A DNA stretch of 19,628 nucleotides, taken from contig CAJXDV010000007.1 of NCBI GenBank assembly GCA_913052435.1, positions 1-19,628 of the forward strand, in the 5' to 3' direction. The DNA comes from an uncultured Pelagibacteraceae bacterium. Lineage in GTDB: Bacteria > Pseudomonadota > Alphaproteobacteria > Pelagibacterales > Pelagibacteraceae. The notes under the pieces were generated by a model. It was not told the origin of the DNA. It saw only the letters and a list, made by a program, of their open reading frames with translations, and did not search any database. This document shows positions 16,760-19,628 of the stretch, in pieces. The translations under genes and the position numbers were made by a program. Every line of letters begins with the position of its first letter. The first letter of the stretch is position 1.

Positions 16760-17203
16760 TTACCTCTTTTCAAGATATCTTTGATGATATTCCTCAGCTG
16801 TACAGTAATTTTTTACAGGTGATAACTTTGTGACTATTTTTTCAGATAATCTTTGACTTTCTTTTCCCTTTATTTTTTCTGCAATATTTTTTTGATTTGA
16901 ATTCAAATAAAAAATTTCACTTCTATATTGTGTTCCAAAATTTGGTCCTTGTGAATTTAATGTAGTTGGATCATGTATTTTAAAGAAATATTCTAATACT
17001 TGTTCGTAGGAAATTATTTTTGGATCAAATTCTAATTTAACAACTTCTGCATGATTTGTTTTATCTGTACAAACTTCTCTATAAGTAGTTTGTGGATTGT
17101 TTCCACCACAGTATCCTACTTCTGTTTTTATAATACCGTTAAGTTTACTAAATTTAATTTCCGGTTCCCAAAAGCATCCCAAAGCTAAAACTGCTATTTC
17201 CAT
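16760..17203 (-). CDS. msrA: Peptide methionine-S-sulfoxide reductase A
   Basis: Reduces the S-epimer of methionine sulfoxide in proteins and free form. It has 147 aa, at the short end of the family (E. coli 212). Catalytic Cys10 is in ALGCFWEPE, where most MsrA proteins have GCFWGxE; the Gly-to-Glu change plus inserted Pro is an uncommon variant. GYCGGNNPQTTYREVC, NHAEVVKLEFDP and HDPTTLNSQGPNFGTQYRS match the family. A C-terminal Cys134 in NYCTAEEYHQ is a candidate resolving Cys. No signal peptide, so cytosolic. First gene of the four-gene minus-strand run; divergent from the DMT transporter with 34 bp between them. Confidence 0.93.
   Translation of the reverse strand: MEIAVLALGCFWEPEIKFSKLNGIIKTEVGYCGGNNPQTTYREVCTDKTNHAEVVKLEFDPKIISYEQVLEYFFKIHDPTTLNSQGPNFGTQYRSEIFYLNSNQKNIAEKIKGKESQRLSEKIVTKLSPVKNYCTAEEYHQRYLEKR
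16763..16768 (-). promoter_or_regulatory. Ribosome binding site deciding the sseA start
   Basis: On the minus strand AAGAGG (then T) lies four bases before ATG 16758, inside the last codons and stop of msrA. It favours this start over the in-frame TTG fifteen bases upstream. Confidence 0.6.
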
Positions 17204-17237
17204 TGATAAATGTTCTAATTAATTTAAAGTTATTCCT
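17204..17237. promoter_or_regulatory. Divergent gap between msrA and DMT transporter
   Basis: 34 bp, AT-rich, the only place outside genes for promoters of the msrA-sseA-adaptor-pump run and of the transporter-glycosylase pair. No clear -10/-35 or operator is visible. Confidence 0.25.
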
Positions 17238-18122
17238 ATGCTTTCCAAAAATCAATTAGGTTTTTTGTGCATGTTTTTATCTGTGTGCTTTTTTTCAGTA
17301 ATGGATCTAATTGTCAAATGGTCAGAAAACTATCCATTGGGAGAAGTTATATTTTTTAGAGGGTTTTTTGGATTAATACCTATTCTTTTTTTAATTCCTA
17401 ATAAAAAGTTAAAAAATTTTTATTATACAACAAGACCAGGGTTGCATTTTTTAAGATGTTTATCTGGTTTAATAGCACTAGCGGCAATTTTTCTTGCTCT
17501 AAGAGAGCTTCCTCTTGCAACAGTAGTTAGTATTACCTATGCAGCTCCAATTTTTACTACTCTAATGTCGATATTTTTTCTTAGTGAGCGTGTTGGAATA
17601 TATAGATGGTTAGCGGTACTAATTGGTTTTATTGGTATTGTTATTATTTCAGAGCCAGGTTTCACTTCTTTAAATATCTATTATTTTTATCCTATAATTT
17701 TTTGTATAGGACTTTCCTACGTTGCAATTGTTTTAAGACAGTTATCAACTACAGAACCAATTTGGTTAATTGGATTTTATTTCTCTTTTAGTATTACTAT
17801 AAGTAGTTTTTTTACTCTTTCAGGCACTAACTGGATCATGCCATCTTTAGTTGATTTTATATTACTTTCATTGATTGGAATTTTAGGCGGTGTTGCAAAC
17901 TTATTGCTTACTCAAGCTTACAAATTGTCAGAGGTCTCTTTAGTTACACCATTAAGGTATCTTGCTTTACTTTTTGCAATTTTCTTTGGCTATATTTTTT
18001 GGGATGAATTACCAACATACAAAACTTTAGTTGGTGCTTTCCTTGTAATCTTTTCTTCTATTATAATATATAGAAGAGAAATTTATTTAAAAAAACAACT
18101 TTCACATTCAAGAAATGAGTAA
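17238..18122 (+). CDS. DMT-superfamily (EamA) transporter
   Basis: Inner-membrane permease of the drug/metabolite transporter superfamily, 294 aa with ten predicted helices in two EamA repeats. The first repeat has MDLIVKWSENYPLGEVIFFRG-like sequence and the PLATVVSITYAAPIFTT segment; the second ends in a helix with SLVTPLRYLALLFAIFFGYIFWDELP, the usual EamA closing motif. Members export or import amino acids, nucleosides and other small metabolites; nothing here fixes the substrate. It overlaps the glycosylase gene by eight bases, probably through genome compaction rather than shared function. Confidence 0.9.
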   Translation: MLSKNQLGFLCMFLSVCFFSVMDLIVKWSENYPLGEVIFFRGFFGLIPILFLIPNKKLKNFYYTTRPGLHFLRCLSGLIALAAIFLALRELPLATVVSITYAAPIFTTLMSIFFLSERVGIYRWLAVLIGFIGIVIISEPGFTSLNIYYFYPIIFCIGLSYVAIVLRQLSTTEPIWLIGFYFSFSITISSFFTLSGTNWIMPSLVDFILLSLIGILGGVANLLLTQAYKLSEVSLVTPLRYLALLFAIFFGYIFWDELPTYKTLVGAFLVIFSSIIIYRREIYLKKQLSHSRNE

Positions 18123-18744
18123 AACACCGCCCGCATATTGGAATAAGGCAAAAAAATATCTTGTCAAAAAAGACAAAGTTATGAAAAATTTAATTAAAAA
18201 ATATATTAATAGTAATTTGACAACAAGAAAAAATGTATTTTTTTCACTTTGCAAAAGTATTATTAGTCAACAAATTAGTGTTGCTGCTGCTAGTTCAGTT
18301 TTTATAAAATTTAAATTAGCTTGTAAGGGTAATATTAATCCTAAAAATGTTAATTTAATTACTAATGCAAAATTAAAAAAATGTGGTCTTAGTAGACAGA
18401 AAATTAAAGGCATAAAAGAACTGTCTAAAAAATTTATTGATAAATCTTTTAATCCAAAGTTGATTCAAAAAATGAATGATGAGGAAGCAATTTTATATTT
18501 ATCAAAATTAAGACAAATAGGAAGATGGTCAGCAGAGATGATTTTATTATTTACCTATAACAGATCAAATATTTGGCCTGTCCAAGATATTGGTTTGTTA
18601 AGAGCAATTTCAAATAATTATAAAAAAAAATATTTGCCGCCAAAAAATTTTTTAAAAAAACTTAAAATAAAATTTTCACCTTATTGTTCAGTTGCAACAT
18701 GGTATTTGTGGCGTTCAATTGACAACGAACCTATTCAATACTAA
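18115..18744 (+). CDS. DNA-3-methyladenine glycosylase, AlkA/HhH-GPD family
   Basis: Base-excision repair glycosylase removing alkylated purines, 209 aa. It lacks the N-terminal domain of E. coli AlkA and corresponds to the compact DNA-3-methyladenine glycosylase 2 class. The HhH-GPD core is visible: SIISQQISVAAAS near residues 46-58, the helix-hairpin-helix LRQIGRWSAEMIL, and WPVQDIGLLRA with catalytic Asp158. The protein is Lys-rich throughout, reflecting the AT content. The start overlaps the transporter stop by eight bases; the 3' end overlaps the opposing DUF1330 gene by 14 bases. Confidence 0.9.
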   Translation: MSKTPPAYWNKAKKYLVKKDKVMKNLIKKYINSNLTTRKNVFFSLCKSIISQQISVAAASSVFIKFKLACKGNINPKNVNLITNAKLKKCGLSRQKIKGIKELSKKFIDKSFNPKLIQKMNDEEAILYLSKLRQIGRWSAEMILLFTYNRSNIWPVQDIGLLRAISNNYKKKYLPPKNFLKKLKIKFSPYCSVATWYLWRSIDNEPIQY

Positions 18745-19027
18745 ATCCTTCTATTACCTGCATGTGTCTTACGGTAGTTTCTTTGGCTAGATCCCAGCCA
18801 GCTTGATATTCTTTGGAATCATGGCATTCAATTGCTTTTTCGTAGCTAGGAAATTCCCAAATCACTGTTCTTGAAAAGTTATCCCCTTCATAAACTTTAT
18901 ATTTTCCTCCTCTAACAAGAGGTATACCACCATAGCTTTTGATAATGGGAGTTACGGTTTCTGCATATTTTATTAGATTTTCTTGATTTTCAATTATTGT
19001 ATACAAACTTACCCAATAACCTTTCAT
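18731..19027 (-). CDS. DUF1330 family protein
   Basis: Small cytosolic protein of 98 aa with the DUF1330 (dimeric alpha/beta-barrel, ferredoxin-like) pattern: KGYWVSLYTI at the start, GGIPLVRGGKYKVYEG in the middle, IWEFPSYEKAIECHDSKEY later. The family is common in proteobacteria and has no settled function; similar folds include monooxygenases and stress-responsive barrels. Ribosome site AAGGAG lies eight bases before the ATG. It converges on the glycosylase gene with a 14-base overlap and is divergent from the cytochrome gene across 31 bp. Family is clear, role unknown. Confidence 0.85.
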   Translation of the reverse strand: MKGYWVSLYTIIENQENLIKYAETVTPIIKSYGGIPLVRGGKYKVYEGDNFSRTVIWEFPSYEKAIECHDSKEYQAGWDLAKETTVRHMQVIEGFSIE

Positions 19028-19035
19028 TACAAATT

Positions 19036-19041
19036 CTCCTT
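19036..19041 (-). promoter_or_regulatory. Ribosome binding site of the DUF1330 gene
   Basis: AAGGAG on the minus strand, eight bases before the ATG at 19027; well placed and supports this start. Confidence 0.6.
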
Positions 19042-19058
19042 TTTAATTTTTTTTATTT

Positions 19059-19406
19059 ATGATACCAAATTTTATAGTGAAAAAATTAATTATTAATTTC
19101 GCAAAATACTTATTTATTTCAATAATTTTTTTGTCTATTTTTAATCAAGTTAAATCAGATGAAATTTTTAATGCAGGAAAGAAAATTTTTTTAGATCAAG
19201 GTAATTGCGCAATATGTCATACACTTTTAGATGCAGGATCATACGGCAATATTGGACCAAATTTAAATGAAATTAGACCAGATATAATGAGGGTAATAGC
19301 TGCAGTAACAAACGGAATAGGTGTTATGCCTGCTTATCAAGGCGAATTATCTCCTAAAGAAATTGAAGCTGTAGCGCATTACGTTTCAATTAGTGCAGAA
19401 TATTAA
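19059..19406 (+). CDS. Exported mono-haem c-type cytochrome
   Basis: Class I cytochrome c of 115 aa. A Lys-rich start and hydrophobic stretch (about residues 13-30, ending near VKSDE) form a signal peptide. The haem site is CAICH (Cys50, Cys53, His54); the second axial ligand is probably Met90 in IGVMPAYQG. The spacing and the phrases TLLDAGSYGNIGPNLNE and LSPKEIEAVAHYVS resemble small c6-like or SorB-like carriers that pass electrons from periplasmic dehydrogenases to the terminal oxidase. No dehydrogenase gene is next to it here, so its donor is unknown. Preceded by an AT-only stretch without a clear ribosome site. Confidence 0.88.
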   Translation: MIPNFIVKKLIINFAKYLFISIIFLSIFNQVKSDEIFNAGKKIFLDQGNCAICHTLLDAGSYGNIGPNLNEIRPDIMRVIAAVTNGIGVMPAYQGELSPKEIEAVAHYVSISAEY

Positions 19407-19431
19407 GAGAAAAAATTTTATTGGTAATTCT

Positions 19432-19628
19432 TTATACTCTTTTACATATCCAGACATCTTTAAAGCTTAAAACATAATTTAAAAATTTTCTTAAAGATTG
19501 GATTCTTTCAGGTCTACCAATTAACCCACAATGTAGACCAACTGATATTATTTTTGGTGAATTTTTTTATTTTTTAAGTAATATTTTTTCTTTTTTAAAA
19601 TTGTGAACAATTAAATTATTTCCTTTTC
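19432..19628 (-). pseudogene. Decayed C-terminus of a PuuE-like polysaccharide deacetylase (allantoinase type), runs off window
   Basis: Minus-strand remnant. Between TAA at 19567-19569 and TAA at 19432-19434 one frame reads PKIISVGLHCGLIGRPERI and then SLRKFLNYVLSFKDVWICKRV, which matches the conserved C-terminus of PuuE-type allantoinases and related polysaccharide deacetylases (family pattern SVGLHCRLIGRPGR ... VWVCRRIDIA). Upstream in the same frame LLKK*KNSP resembles LYKEGKNSP with the stop in place of Gly, and downstream RITNK follows the second stop where D/E-I-A-x-H is expected. Homology therefore continues across two stops without a visible frame change. No other frame is open. It may reach further right, beyond the window. 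The functional family, purine (allantoin) use, is inferred from recalled motifs. Confidence 0.68.

Noticed and set aside
19599..19612. Inverted repeat AATTGT-GA-ACAATT as an operator or terminator
   Set aside because: Six-base arms in AT-rich DNA are expected by chance, it lies inside the decayed deacetylase remnant, and no T-run marks a terminator.

Overview
The window reads as chromosomal DNA of a streamlined, very AT-rich marine alphaproteobacterium, most likely Pelagibacterales (SAR11). The grounds are the Lys/Ile/Asn-rich proteins, about 290 bp of non-coding sequence in 19.6 kb, and alphaproteobacterial markers: a ChvI/ChvG two-component pair next to ahcY, a tsaE-amgK-murU cluster, and an ATP synthase zeta-subunit (DUF1476) gene. 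The lineage is an inference from composition and gene order; there is no rRNA gene to confirm it. I see no tRNA, CRISPR array, insertion sequence, prophage gene or long repeat.

Layout. 1-903 (-) is the 3'-truncated ATPase of an ABC-2 type exporter, divergent from polA (960-3734, +), a full DNA polymerase I with all three domains. On the same strand follow chvI-chvG (3786-6016, overlapping by one base) and a tight block ahcY-tsaE-amgK-murU (6062-9436): SAH hydrolysis, tRNA t6A synthesis and a two-step MurNAc recycling route. A convergent gpmA (9433-10143, -) closes the block. Next is a second + strand cluster, a VanZ-like membrane protein, ATP synthase zeta, a secreted nuclease and a transglycosylase-type lipoprotein (10170-11966). 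It meets head-on a - strand operon running msrA-sseA-adaptor-RND pump (17203 down to 11963). The last part has a DMT-family transporter and an AlkA-type glycosylase (+), a DUF1330 gene (-), an exported mono-haem cytochrome c (+), and at the right edge the decayed C-terminus of a PuuE-like polysaccharide deacetylase (-).

How they fit. Several genes serve the cell envelope: amgK/murU return MurNAc to UDP-MurNAc, the lipoprotein probably cuts peptidoglycan, ChvG/ChvI usually senses envelope or acid stress, and the RND pump works at the inner membrane. msrA and sseA add oxidised-methionine repair and sulfur transfer upstream of the pump in one tightly packed transcription unit.

Nothing here is clearly a new multi-gene system. 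The points most worth a second look are the RND adaptor with no alpha-helical hairpin, the in-place decay of a puuE-like gene in an otherwise gap-free genome, the shortened chvGI-ahcY-tsaE neighbourhood, and an altered receiver loop in ChvI.
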